Origin: Aelia acuminata
Lineage: Eukaryota; Arthropoda; Insecta; Hemiptera; Pentatomidae
Length of the DNA: 64,000 nt
Assembly: GCA_911387785.2 (NCBI GenBank)
Contig: OU426979.1
Coordinates: 107,288,827 to 107,352,826 of the forward strand
Direction of reading: 5' to 3'
Positions 9,420 to 19,565 of this stretch are shown in pieces; position 1 is the first letter of the stretch, and every line of letters begins with the position of its first letter. A program made the translations under genes and the position numbers. The notes under the pieces were generated by a model that ran no database searches, was not told where the DNA came from, and was given only the letters and a program-made list of their open reading frames with translations.

Positions 9420-9850
9420 AGATGGGAGGGGGGGCTCTATAATCTGAAAATGGTAACATTAGCAGTACAGCAATACTATGTTATCGGTGGTGGTGTTTAT
9501 GAAAAAAATATTTATATGGATTTTCGAGGAGAGGTTGGGGGGGGGGGGCGCATTATAAAAAAGTTGGATTTTCCGATTTATTTTGCACAGGGGGCTAATA
9601 ATGTGTAATTGAGGATGGAGTTTCTGAAAAATATATTTATCTTGTATTTCAGTGAAGGGGTGGGGGGGGGGGCGCACTATAACAAAGTTATATTTTCGGA
9701 TTTATTTTTAAACATGGGTCCAATATTATGTAATCAAGGATGCTGTTTCTGACAAAAATATTCAATTTGTATTTTAGATTGGGGGGGGGGGGCGCACTAT
9801 GAACAAGTTAGATTCTTGGATTTATTTCACATGGGGGTGCATTATTATAT
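9420..9850. repeat. Tandem array of units with G-run (left arm)
   Basis: Three to four diverged units of roughly 120 bp. Each contains a run of 7-12 G followed by CGCACTAT, then a segment like TTGGATTTTCCGATTTATTT, then GATGG..TTTCTGA. They are the inverted counterpart of the C-run units that start near 9890. Confidence 0.7.
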
Positions 9851-9889
9851 TATCGAGAACGGTTTTTTTACAAATGATGGAACAATATT

Positions 9890-10376
9890 ATTCACCCGTG
9901 TGAAAGAAATCCGGGGATACATTTCTTATATATCATAGCGCCCCCCCCCCCCCCCCCACTGAAATGCAAAATTTATATTTTTAGTATAAACTGTCTTCGA
10001 TGAGATAATATTATACACCCGTGTGAAAGATATCCAAAAGATAAATATCTTGTATGTCGTAGCCCCCCCCCCCCCCCACAAAAATACAAAATTAATAGTT
10101 TTAGTATAAACTGTCTTCGATGACATAATATTATACACCCTTGTGAAAGAAATCCGAAAAAATACATTTCTTATATATCATAGTGCCCCCCCCCCCACTG
10201 AAATCCGAAAAGATATATTTCTTATATATCATAACCTATATATCCCCCCCCCCCCCACTGAAATGCAAAATTTATATTTTTAGTATAAACTGTCTTCGAT
10301 GAGATAATATTATACACCCGTGTGAAAGAAATCCAAAAGATAAATTTTTTGTATGTCATAGCCCTCCCCCCCCACA
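9890..10376. repeat. Tandem array of units with C-run (right arm, first part)
   Basis: About four units of roughly 125 bp. Each has C runs of 9-17, then ACTGAAATGCAAAATTTATA, TAGTATAAACTGTCTTCGAT, ATAATATTATACACCCGTGT and AATCC. The array resumes after the RTE-like insertion at 13614 and decays by about 13870. Confidence 0.75.
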
Positions 10377-13300
10377 ATACAATACAATAAGGCTTAACGG
10401 ACCCGAAGGCCCGACGCCGACACCAATCGGTCCCTACATACCTCCATCCACCTACCACCGCCCAATCCCAAATTCACAAGATCTGCTTTCACCGAATCTT
10501 CCCATCTTCGCCTAGGCCTACCCCTCGGCCGTTTTCCAGTCGGCAAAGCGTTTATCAATCTTTTAGGAATTCGTTCACTACTAAGACTCATCATTTTGCA
10601 TGCCCACTTTAGCCGACGCGCAGTTATAGACTCGATTACATTTGCCGGGTAAAGCTCACGCAATTCTGCATTGTGTAGCCGTCTAAATTCTCCTGTTGAC
10701 TCATCTTTCTTCGGCCCGAATATTCTACGCAGCACTTTATTTTCAAACACCATAAGGCGTTTCTCATCCCTTACTGTAAGCGGCCATGTTTCACAACCGT
10801 AAAGAACAGTCGGAAGAATTATAGTTTTGTAAATCCTAATTTTTAAATTTCGGGATAAAAGGCGTGACCCAAGTAATTTTGCAACCGAGAAATAACAAGC
10901 ATTTCCCCCCTTTAATCTAGCCTTAATTTCCTCTTCGATTTCGTTTTTTCTAGTTACAGTAGATCCTAAATATCTAAATTTCTCAACGGCTTCGAATATT
11001 TCCTCTTCTACTTCAATATCGCCAAAATTGTCACCGTTTCTACAACTAACCATATATTTTGTTTTTCCCGTATTTATTTCTAGCCCTACTTCTTTTCCGG
11101 CTTCCATCAATGCTTTTGTATTTAGTTCTATCGTTTCCACGTCGTCACCAAGCAAAACCAAATCATCAGCGTAACCGAGTACGGATATATTTCCCCCCAG
11201 ATTCAAACCCTTTCCGGTATTTATCACCTCCCTAATGACATATTCTAGAGCTAAATTAAATAAAACAGGGGATAGCGAATCCCCCTGTTTCAAACCAGAG
11301 TGAACCTCGAACTTCTCAGAAAAATAACGACCGATTCTTATTTTATTGAACGTTTCGGTCATACACATTTTTACTAAGTTTACTAACTTCTTCGGTATTC
11401 CTAGTTCAGTCAGGATGTTATACAGTTTATTGCGGTCTATTGAATCATAAGCCTTTTTAAAGTCGACATACAGTTGATGAACAACACCATTGTATTCTAA
11501 TTTTTTCTCTAATATTTGACGGAGAGAGAATATTTGGTCTACGGTAGATCGGTTCCGTCTGAAACCACATTGATAATCTCCGATAATTTCCTCGGCGTAT
11601 TCGGTTATTCGGCTTGTCAGTATTGACGTAAATACTTTATAGCAGTCCGGAAGTTGTGAGATCCCACGGTAGTTATTAGTGTCTGTCCGCGACCCCTTCT
11701 TGTGAATCGGTATAAGTATAGACTCTTTCCATTCTTCGGGTACTTTCTCATACTCCCAAATCTTTTTAATCAAAAGATGTATTTTTGAAATCCCAGCTTC
11801 CCCACATGATTTGATTAGTTCGCTAGGAATATTATCCGTCCCCGCTGCTTTATAGGATTTTAATTTTCCGATAGCTATTTCGACTTCCCCTATACTCGGT
11901 TCTTCTAATAACGGTTCGGCACTTTGAAATTCCAAAAGTGGTGATAGACGGGTATTTTCTGGATTCAAAATACTATCAAAGTGCTCTTTGAACTTCCTTA
12001 CTATGTCTACCGGATCCGCTATGATGTTATTATTATTATCCCTAATACCAGTCGTAACTGGTCCTAGACGTTTACGTGATAAATTTATGCCTTTATACAT
12101 ATCTCTAACGTTATTTTGGATTCCATTATTTTCTATTTCTATTATTTTGTTTTGGAGATATCCTCTTTTTTTATTTTTAAGCAATTTAGTCGTTTCGTTC
12201 CTTATGCCTCGAAAGTAGGCAAGATTGTCTTCGCTAGGATTATTTAAAACTTTGAGTTTAGCGGCTTTTCTTTTCTCACACGAGTTTAAACATTCTTCAT
12301 CGAACGATGGTTTATTCTTATTATTTTCCCTTTTGCCCAGACACAAATTACTGACCTCTTTAATATTATCCCTAATCCCTTCCCACAATTGATCAATGTC
12401 TTCACCATTCTCTGTCGATGGTTCTAATACATCAAATCTATTCTTGAGTTCAATTTCAAATTGTTTTCTAATCGCCGGAATTTTAAGTTTTTCCAGATTT
12501 AAATATTCGGTATGAGATCCGGTTTCTAACCTTTTTTTTATTGAAAGTCTTTGCCGAACTTTAGCGACTACTAGTTTGTGATCCGACCCGCATTCCGCCC
12601 CTCGGTACGACCTAACATTAATAACACTATTTTGCCACCTATGCTGCACCAAAACGTGATCGATTTGATTTCTTGTTTGTGAATCCGGTGATGTCCAGGT
12701 ATATTTGTGAATATCTTTATGTTTAAAAGTTGTACTTTTGATTATTAAATTTTTAGAAGTAGCAAAGTTAATCAATCGGATTCCGTTATCATTACTAATT
12801 TCGTGTAAACTTTCTTTTCCAATTGTCGGATGATATATTTCTTCCCTGCCCACCTTTGCGTTAGCGTCTCCTAAAACTATCTTCATGTAATTTCGCGGTA
12901 ATTTATCGAAGACCCACTCTAGTTTATCGTAAAATTCCGACTTAACTTCGTCATCGCTGTCTTCGGTCGGAGAATGTATGTTTATTAACGCGATTTTAAA
13001 CCACCGCCCTTGAAATACAGCTACTGATATCCTGTCCCCGAAAAATTGAACGTCCCTCAAAGCGGATATCAACCTATTCCTAATCAGAAACCCAGTGCCT
13101 AAACAATAATTTTCGCCCCCGCCGTACCAAATTGTGTACTTACCTTCTCTTAAAGAGCCCTCCCCCGGCCAGCGTACCTCTTGCAGAGCCACGATATCTA
13201 TACCATACCTCTCAACCTCATTCGAAACCGATTTTAACCCACCCGCTGTATTCAAACTTCTGACGTTCCACGTCCCTAATACTAAATCTCTTAATTTCAA

Positions 13301-13626
13301 CTTTCGCCATGATTCCCCTAAAGCAGTCCCCACCCGGAGACCCGAACGGGGGACTAGTTTACCTCCGGATAATGAGCGTTTTACCTTAGGAGAATCCATG
13401 ACTGTTTGTGGTGTTTGGGTGAACTAAAAAATGTGAGTAGGGCGTTCAAACCTACGTCACACCCTCCAGCAAGCCTGGGGGGGCGCTCTCATTGTTGGTC
13501 AGCGAGTCCTACGGACTTAGCCGGGAGGAACTTCCTAGGAATTTCCACCGACCATCCCCACATCCGCCACCCGTGGGACGCTCCCCATACGCGGTAATGA
13601 GACCCGCGCGAGGCCTCCCCCCCACA
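10363..13626 (-). mobile_element. Intact RTE-like non-LTR retrotransposon inserted in a C-run
   Basis: A target duplication of type CCTCCCCCCCACA is present on both sides (10363-10376 with eight C after CCT, 13614-13626 with seven), so the element is 10377-13613. Its 3' end on the minus strand carries short TATTG-type repeats instead of poly(A), as in RTE-type elements. It has about 210 bp of 5' UTR and one long ORF. It interrupts the C-run array of the foldback-like element and is therefore younger. Confidence 0.85.
10394..13399 (-). CDS. Endonuclease/reverse transcriptase of an RTE-like retrotransposon
   Basis: A single intact frame of 1001 codons. The N-terminal apurinic-type endonuclease shows LGTWNVRSLN near residue 40, LQEVRW near 73 and SDHKLVVAKVR near 273. 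The reverse transcriptase shows AGTDNIPSELIK near 516, YVDFKKAYDS near 646, GLKQGDSLSPVLFN and the catalytic GYADDLVLLGD near 741. The C-terminal region has YGCETWPL, RRIFGPKK and GRPRRRWED, the usual tail of this family, which is often mis-annotated as craniofacial development protein 2-like. There is no RNase H and no separate ORF1. All visible catalytic residues are intact, so it may be an active or very recent copy. The stop lies just before the TATTG-repeat tail. Confidence 0.92.
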   Translation of the reverse strand: MDSPKVKRSLSGGKLVPRSGLRVGTALGESWRKLKLRDLVLGTWNVRSLNTAGGLKSVSNEVERYGIDIVALQEVRWPGEGSLREGKYTIWYGGGENYCLGTGFLIRNRLISALRDVQFFGDRISVAVFQGRWFKIALINIHSPTEDSDDEVKSEFYDKLEWVFDKLPRNYMKIVLGDANAKVGREEIYHPTIGKESLHEISNDNGIRLINFATSKNLIIKSTTFKHKDIHKYTWTSPDSQTRNQIDHVLVQHRWQNSVINVRSYRGAECGSDHKLVVAKVRQRLSIKKRLETGSHTEYLNLEKLKIPAIRKQFEIELKNRFDVLEPSTENGEDIDQLWEGIRDNIKEVSNLCLGKRENNKNKPSFDEECLNSCEKRKAAKLKVLNNPSEDNLAYFRGIRNETTKLLKNKKRGYLQNKIIEIENNGIQNNVRDMYKGINLSRKRLGPVTTGIRDNNNNIIADPVDIVRKFKEHFDSILNPENTRLSPLLEFQSAEPLLEEPSIGEVEIAIGKLKSYKAAGTDNIPSELIKSCGEAGISKIHLLIKKIWEYEKVPEEWKESILIPIHKKGSRTDTNNYRGISQLPDCYKVFTSILTSRITEYAEEIIGDYQCGFRRNRSTVDQIFSLRQILEKKLEYNGVVHQLYVDFKKAYDSIDRNKLYNILTELGIPKKLVNLVKMCMTETFNKIRIGRYFSEKFEVHSGLKQGDSLSPVLFNLALEYVIREVINTGKGLNLGGNISVLGYADDLVLLGDDVETIELNTKALMEAGKEVGLEINTGKTKYMVSCRNGDNFGDIEVEEEIFEAVEKFRYLGSTVTRKNEIEEEIKARLKGGNACYFSVAKLLGSRLLSRNLKIRIYKTIILPTVLYGCETWPLTVRDEKRLMVFENKVLRRIFGPKKDESTGEFRRLHNAELRELYPANVIESITARRLKWACKMMSLSSERIPKRLINALPTGKRPRGRPRRRWEDSVKADLVNLGLGGGRWMEVCRDRLVSASGLRVR

Positions 13627-14340
13627 GAAATACAAAATTGATAGTTTTAGTATAAACTGCCTTCGATGACATAATATTGGACCCCTGTGGGAAAGTAGTC
13701 CGAAAAGGTTTCCATTTTCAATATTAGTGCGCCCCTCCCCCAGCTAAAATGAAAAATGGATACTTTTTAGAAGAACTAAGTGTTTGACAAAATAATATCA
13801 TACATCCATGTGAAATAATCCCAAAAGATTAATTTTTAAATATTTTAGTGCCCCCCCCCTGCTTACTCGAACTTAAAAATAATTACTTTTCCTGATAAAT
13901 AAAGGGTCATAATGTAATATGCTAAGGTGAGGGTTTAGAGTGGGTGATCATGAAGAAATGGTTGAATCACAATTGAACATAGTTTGGATTAAATGAGCCT
14001 TTCACCACACTATCATTTTATACGGAAACAAAAATGAAAATATTTTGTATTTATATAGTTCGGAAATGACACTTAAAAAACAAAAACATCTATATTCGAA
14101 ATTTCGAATACAGATTCAAATAAAAGATAGTTTATTCGAATAGAACTAAAAGTATTCAAAGAATCTATCTTCTGGTTCGAATTCATCAAACATCGAATAC
14201 AGATAGTTCTTTATTCGATATTCGAATACTTTGAAAAGTATTCGATTTTCGAATAGTTATCTAGATAAAATAAAAAAACCATCTGTCTTCGAATCTAAAT
14301 AGATTTTTATCTAGATGTTGCCCAACTCTGCCTTAAGGTA

Positions 14341-14486
14341 GTGGGGCAATGTATCATTTATTATTGTGGTAAGTAATAAATGGTCATTGCAAGAGTCATT
14401 TAATTTAATAATGTATGTGAATTTGAGGATCTTATCAGTTTTATTTATTTTTTTAAATGTTTAATTAAGGTAATGCCTTAAGCCTT
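14341..14486. other. Short AT-rich spacer between two DNA elements
   Basis: Nothing recognisable. Confidence 0.5.
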
Positions 14487-15407
14487 TTAACCCTTTAACG
14501 GTCTTGGGCCTCCCTGGAGGCCTGAACTCAGAAATATTCTTACCGGGCGGGAAGACCGTGGCAATAGTTCCTATGGGTTCCATTAGATTTCAGGAGTTTC
14601 ATGGAGAGAAATCGGGAGTCTCCGGCCTCCCTGAGCCGAGAAATCCCGAAGAATGTCGTACACGGGCCTCCAGAGAGGCTTGTGAGTGTCCCAGGTACCT
14701 GTCCCTTCGGTTGCCTTTCTAGAAGCGCTTGTGAATGTTAGTGTATCGTGATCCTCAATCACTCTCTACAACATTATAAAGTTGTGTAATTATACATTAC
14801 TAATGTCATTTAAATTGATTTTTCTTTCGATCTTTTTGTCACATACTTGTTATTGACTAATAAGTTTTAAAATTTTAGATGAAAAAAGTTTGATTTTTTT
14901 TTCAATGGTTTTTGATTGATCTAAAATGAAACTAATTATACTTTATATCAATATCTCTATATTATTCCTAAACGCGAATTATTTAGTTGCAAAATGAATG
15001 AATAATTTTTTTTCTAATAATTCTCAAAAAATTTTATTTTTATTTTTGTAATGCAGATTCAATAATAACATTTATAGAATGTATCGATAGCATCTGGAGA
15101 ATCTTCGTTCCTGATAACGGAGGAGATGACAAGGGAGTATAACGATTTTTCTCGAGTATAAAACTCGCGTGGAACTTACTGAAAAAAGGTTTTGTTGGTT
15201 TTACAACCTATTGCATATAAGTGTATTGTTACTTCTCATCTCTGTGTGCGTGTAAGCCTCTAGAGAGGCAATCGCCCATAACTTCCGGCAAAATTTTTTT
15301 TTTTTCAAAATGATTTCAAAACTGGTCATTTGAGGTACCCTGAGAATTATATACAACACCGATTTGCTTCCAACTATAATAGAGAAATGTGCCCGTTAAG
15401 GGGTTAA
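14487..15407. mobile_element. Non-autonomous piggyBac-type element (TTAA target site)
   Basis: TTAA lies at both edges (14487-14490, 15404-15407). The adjoining inverted ends are CCCTTTAACGGTC on the left and, read inwards from the right, CCCCTTAACGGGC. The inner 913 bp has no transposase. The left part contains GC-rich direct repeats around GGGCCTCC and GGCCTCC, and the right part is AT-rich. TTAA duplication with CCC-starting TIRs is diagnostic of piggyBac-family transposition. The assignment rests on the ends only. Confidence 0.65.
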
Positions 15408-15700
15408 TAGCATTTAATAGTAATGAATGTAACTAATACTTATTTTCATTTAAATGTTTGATATAATATTTCTATCAATTAGAGAACCTTTATTTGTTTA
15501 TTCAATGTAAATAGTTAAATAATCTTTTTATTTGTTTGGTTGTACGTAGAACGCAGTTCAGGAATGTAAAATAATGATATTAAGTTTGAAAAACATAAGT
15601 AAATGCAAAATGAGATTTATTGAAATTCCAATTGGTGACAATGCCTCAGTAAGTGTAAATAACCAAACAGATGTGCCATCTGTGGCCAGGACTGCAACTA
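15408..15700. other. Intron spacer
   Basis: AT-rich with no coding or structural signal of its own. Confidence 0.5.
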
Positions 15701-15702
15701 TA

Positions 15703-16245
15703 CAGGGTGTATCGCAAGTAGATGACAATATGCAAGATGGAAAAACTAGATCAAAAATGTAGTTAAACGCCACCAACCGCATGATTCTATCTCATTCCGT
15801 TGCACAGATATGCCGTTCCAAAGGTTATTTCGAGAAAACCGTGTTTTTTGTAGGAAAACCTCAATTTTCTCTGCTTCCACACATTTTTTTTCAATGTTCC
15901 ATCACAGTTTTGAATTCAGCATTAAATTTCCTTTAAGCCTAATGCACATTCAATGTTCACAAGTATCTTTTCAAAAGCGCGATAACAGATCAAGAAATAA
16001 AAATTTTAAAAAAGCGTTGTCAGTGACAAATTTTCGAGGATCACTACTCTTCCAAAAAAAATCCTGCAAGCTGCCGAATCTCACAAAAGTTGTAAAATTT
16101 AATTACCTTTCTAACGGTGTACTCAAAACTGCAATTATCTCTCAATTTTATAATGTAATTGGAATGGGAAGGAGAAAAAACTGATGTCATGCTTATTTTG
16201 TAGGATCTTATCTCCAATAAATTTAATTTATTTTTTATGTAAATT
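15703..16245 (+). repeat. Left 543-bp TIR of the mariner-like element
   Basis: Pairs with 17617-18159. It ends in an AT-rich stretch, TTTATTTTTTATGTAAATT. Small ORFs inside it are by-products of the repeat. Confidence 0.9.
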
Positions 16246-16307
16246 AAAAAGAAAAATTAAATTAATTCTTACATGAAGTTAAATAGTAAATAAAATGTCT
16301 TTGAACA

Positions 16308-17393
16308 TTACAAAAGTTGCTGGAACTGGCCTCCTCCTTGCAGCACACACTGACGACATCTGTTTAACACAGCTGATGTAGCCCTTCGAATCTGATCGCG
16401 GTCAGCTCTCATTGCTTCACATGATTCGCGAATTCTTGCGACCAGATGGTTCATATCTTGAATAGGTACTCTGTACACTTCTGATTTAAGTCTACCCCAA
16501 ATATAAAAATCCAGTGGCGTCAAATCAGGGCTTCGGGCCGGCCAATGCACAGGTCCATATCTCCCAATCCATCTTCCTGGGTACTGTTGATTGAGCCAGT
16601 TCGTTACAGCTCGTCCATTATGCGCTGGACACCCGTCCATTTGCCACCATAGCCCTTCTTCAAGTGGTATTGCTGCGAGGAGTGCCGCACTTATATCATC
16701 CTGAAGTAGATCATGAAAAGTATTTGAATTTAACCGACGAGGTAAGAAAACGGGCTCTGTCATATGCTGCCCACAGACTCCTAGCCACACGTTCACACTG
16801 AACTGAGATTGGAAGTGGTGTTCCCTAGTGCCATGTGGATTATGATGAGACCAAAGGTGAGAGTTGCGTGAGTTAAAAATTCCCGCACGTGTGAATGTTG
16901 CCTCATCTGTCCAAATTATGCGATCAGGGAAGTTACGTCTCTCGTGGCACTGTTGAACATACCATCGTGCAAACACCATCCGTAGCTCCATATCACGGGG
17001 TAGCAACTCCTGGACAGTAGTCAGGTGATAAGGATATTGATTGTCTTCCCTGAGAGCTCTAAAGACTGTAGAGTGCGATATTCCCAGTTGATTTGAAGCG
17101 CGACGGGTACTAGTTGATGGATCATTATCAAAAATAGTCAAAATGTCTTCAACGTCCCTTCGAGCTCGGCCCGCGTAGTTAACAGGTTGTCTTGGAATAG
17201 AGCCTGTTTCTCTCATGATGCGATAAGTGTTTTCAATAGTTCTTCGGTCTGGAAATCTTTGCCGATTAGGGAACATATTGCGATATTCTTCTTGTGCACG
17301 AAGACCATTGCCTCTGGCAGCCCCATATGCGAAAATCATGTCAACGTACTCTTCAGCTGTGTATAAATTTGGCATTTTACTTCTTGAACACAA
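16308..17393 (-). CDS. Mariner-like transposase (DUF4817-type N-terminus, DD41D)
   Basis: An intact 361-codon frame; Met7 (MPNLYTAEEYVDM) is an equally good start. The N-terminal helix-turn-helix region resembles DUF4817: AEEYVDMIFAYGAARGN, FPNRQRFPDRRTIENTY. A second HTH-like segment (RRASNQLGISHSTVFRAL) follows. The catalytic triad lies in WTDEATF (near residue 159), QMDGCPAHNG (near 249) and SPDLTPLDFYIWG (near 292). Forty-one residues separate the second and third Asp, giving a DD41D spacing. The enzyme cuts and pastes DNA at TA sites, binding the flanking TIRs. It sits centrally between the two TIRs. No frameshift or stop is present. Confidence 0.92.
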   Translation of the reverse strand: MCSRSKMPNLYTAEEYVDMIFAYGAARGNGLRAQEEYRNMFPNRQRFPDRRTIENTYRIMRETGSIPRQPVNYAGRARRDVEDILTIFDNDPSTSTRRASNQLGISHSTVFRALREDNQYPYHLTTVQELLPRDMELRMVFARWYVQQCHERRNFPDRIIWTDEATFTRAGIFNSRNSHLWSHHNPHGTREHHFQSQFSVNVWLGVCGQHMTEPVFLPRRLNSNTFHDLLQDDISAALLAAIPLEEGLWWQMDGCPAHNGRAVTNWLNQQYPGRWIGRYGPVHWPARSPDLTPLDFYIWGRLKSEVYRVPIQDMNHLVARIRESCEAMRADRDQIRRATSAVLNRCRQCVLQGGGQFQQLL

Positions 17394-17616
17394 ATCGAAA
17401 CTTACTTAACAGACTGAAGATTTGCACGATACTGACAATTATTATCAGTATTAAACACAAAGTAGGTAGACGAAGAATTAAAGAGATAAGGCAAACAAAC
17501 CTTAATGCGAACTTAATCCCTAAGAAGTAAACAAAAACATTCATCATGCCAGACTTTCTTCACGTTCTTTTAGGTTTCAATCACCTCCCTAGTAGATTTA
17601 TTAAATAAATATTTGT

Positions 17617-18159
17617 AATTTACATAAAAAATAAATTAAATTTATTGGAGATAAGATCCTACAAAATAAGCATGACATCAGATTTTTCTCCTTCCCATTC
17701 CAATCGCATTACAAAATTGAGAGATAATTGCAGTTTTGAGTACACCGTTAGAAAGGTAATTAAATTCTACAACTTTTGTGAGATTCGGCAACTTGCAGGA
17801 TTTTTTTTGGAAGAGTAGTGATCCTCGAAAATTTGTCGCTAACAATACTTTTTTAAAATTTTTATTTCTTGATCTGTTATCGCGCTTTTGAAAAGATACT
17901 TGTGAACATTGAATGTGCATTAGGCTTAAAGGAAATTTAATGCTGAATTCAAAACTGTGATGGAACATTGAAAAAAAATGTGTGGAAGCAGAGAAAATTG
18001 AGGTTTTCCTACAAAAAACACGGTTTTCTCGAAATAACCTTTGGAACGGCCTATCTGTGCAACGGAATGAGATAGAATCATGCGGTTGGTTGCGTTTAAC
18101 TACATTTTTGATCTAGTTTTTCCATCTTGCATATTGTCATCTACTTGCGATACACCCTG
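17617..18159 (-). repeat. Right 543-bp TIR of the mariner-like element
   Basis: Inverted copy of 15703-16245, same length, with isolated substitutions (for example GCATTAC against TTATAAT-type sequence in the inner part). Confidence 0.9.
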
Positions 18160-18161
18160 TA

Positions 18162-18530
18162 TATCCAAACCAATTCGAATTTATTTTATTTAAAAACTAA
18201 TTTAAAAGAGAATTTCTTATATATTTTGTCTTCATTTTAAAAATAATGGCTTTTAAAAAGATAAAAACAATAAAATAACCTATCCAACTATTACAGAGCA
18301 GGGCTGACATATGACTGAAATAGGGCACCACTGCCCAGCATTAATCAGTTTTAGCCTTAGTCTCTGTTGGGCCTGAGAAGAGCATTGGTCTTTGGCAGTC
18401 TTAGACTCTCACTTTTCTCCCTGAGTTTCCTGGCTCTCTGCCGATAGCTCCTGGTTTCTCTAGGATGTCTTAGACAGAGTCGACTTGTTTTATTTATTCT
18501 CCTTCCTCACCCCGACCTTACCTTATCCTA
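18162..18530. other. Intron spacer
   Basis: No gene or repeat recognised. Confidence 0.5.
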
Positions 18531-18577
18531 TTCCTATTACTTTCACTTACCTATATTTGAAATATATAGGCCTATAA

Positions 18578-18632
<55 letters not shown>

Positions 18633-18840
18633 TATATAGTAAGAGAAAGTATTGCGATCATGACAATTTTCGACTTCCGTTTTTCAACAGAAATACACGT
18701 TTTGGGGTCCCCTAAGACCAAATAACCAAGTCCCTCGAAATGGTCTGTGTGTGTGTGTGCGCGTGTGAGTGTTTGTGCATGCGTGTGTTTGTGCATGCGT
18801 GTGTCTGTGTGTCTGTGAAGGCAGCATTGCTCTGGCAAGA
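18531..18840 (+). repeat. Partial copy of the TG-microsatellite repeat family (family X)
   Basis: Begins ACTTTCACTTACCTATAT, followed by a TA repeat (about 18580-18623), then AGTATTGCGATCATGA, then ACACGTTTTGGGGTCCCC (18689), then GAAATGGTCTGTGTGTG running into an interrupted GT repeat. The same order occurs at 53402, at 54309 and, inverted, up to 53197. The downstream half of the family is missing here. Confidence 0.75.
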
Positions 18841-19020
18841 TCGCCACTCTTAAGACACGTTAGAGTTGATAAGGTAAAACTATAAAAATATTCAGCCTAG
18901 TGCAGATATTACAATACAATTAAATAAAGTGTACTAATCATTATAAATTACTGATCCAAAATTATAACTGATAGGTAATAATCTTTATTTTATTATTAAG
19001 GATTTCTTCATGTTTGAAGT
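18841..19020. other. Short intron spacer
   Basis: Nothing recognisable. Confidence 0.5.
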
Positions 19021-19025
19021 TTCCC

Positions 19026-19565
19026 TCAACCGAACTCTTCTTCCAGTCTCATCTTCCACACCTTCCTGTCTTTCGTTTCCTCTTTCCTCAATCCATGACC
19101 GGCCATAGTTTCCTTTACTTTATTTATCCACTGTATACGTGGTCTTCCTCTTTTTCTTCTTCCTTCTGCCTCCCATACACATATCATTCTTGGTATTCTA
19201 TTTGAACCCATTCTTTTTAAGTGGCCATACCATTTTAGTTTTCGTTTTTCTATTGCTTCAAGTATGTTTCTTTGGAGATTCATTTTTGCTCTGATCTGGC
19301 TGTTTTTTATATGGTGTATCCTTGAAACCCTGGCTGACCTCCAAAAATCCATTTCTACCGCCAAGAGTCTTTTTTCCTGTGCTCTGTTAAGTGTCCATGT
19401 CTCGGAGCCATACAGCATGATACTCTCGACCATTGCACTATATATTAATTTTTTGGTTTTGCCAAGAATATTGCTGCTCCAGAGAAGAGAATTCAGCATA
19501 CCAATTACTTTTTGGCCACTGATTATTCTTTTACTCACTTCCGAGTCAGTAGAGCCATTACTCTC
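19026..19565 (-). pseudogene. 3' part of an RTE-like reverse transcriptase, cut by the BEL/Pao insertion
   Basis: The open minus-strand frame reads ESNGSTDSEVSKRI, then LLWSSNILGKTKK, LYGSETWTLN, KRKLKWYGHLKRM and RKRGRPRIQW, the C-terminal region of an RTE-like RT protein. The catalytic YADD part is missing. The frame is interrupted at 19565 by the start of the BEL/Pao LTR. Beyond the far LTR (27107) only a few further codons might continue, so the fragment was already 5'-truncated when the BEL element landed in it. Confidence 0.8.

Larger units (their letters stand above)
8980..14340. mobile_element. TIR/foldback-like DNA element with TA duplication and G/C-tract repeat arms
   Basis: The ends are near-perfect inverted repeats: CCTTAAGGCAGAGTTGG at 8982 and its complement ending at 14338, each flanked by TA. 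Inside each end lie several hundred bases rich in ATTCGAATA-type sequence in inverted orientation. Next come tandem units with G runs on the left (about 9420-9850) and C runs on the right (about 9890-10376 and 13614-13870), so the element reads as a large imperfect palindrome centred near 9870. There is no transposase. Without the RTE-like insertion at 10377-13613 the element is about 2.1 kb. The TA duplication suggests mobilisation by a Tc1/mariner-type enzyme. Confidence 0.7.
15701..18161 (-). mobile_element. Mariner-like DNA transposon with 543-bp terminal inverted repeats
   Basis: TA duplications flank ends that begin CAGGGTGTATCGCAAGTAG. The inverted repeats (15703-16245 and 17617-18159) are both 543 bp and nearly identical, with only scattered mismatches visible by eye. 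They flank a single intact transposase gene on the minus strand. The whole element is 2,457 bp. TIRs this long are unusual for mariner-like elements, which mostly have TIRs of 20-40 bp. Both ends, the TA sites and the ORF are intact, so this looks like an autonomous copy. Confidence 0.92.

Noticed and set aside
9420..10380. Regularly spaced repeats resembling a CRISPR array
   Set aside because: Units are diverged, spacers are themselves repeated, and the genome is eukaryotic.
9926..10458. Minus-strand ORFs with Gly runs
   Set aside because: Caused by C-run tandem repeats; not genes.
14504..14722. 72-codon + ORF
   Set aside because: Inside the non-autonomous piggyBac-type element, from GC-rich direct repeats; no domain.
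15574..15762. 62-codon + ORF
   Set aside because: Straddles the left TIR boundary of the mariner-like element; the reverse copy appears in the right TIR.
16308..17393. DD36D spacing using the Asp of SPDLTP
   Set aside because: In mariner-type enzymes the third acidic residue is the later one in the PLDF/PSDY position, which gives 41 intervening residues.
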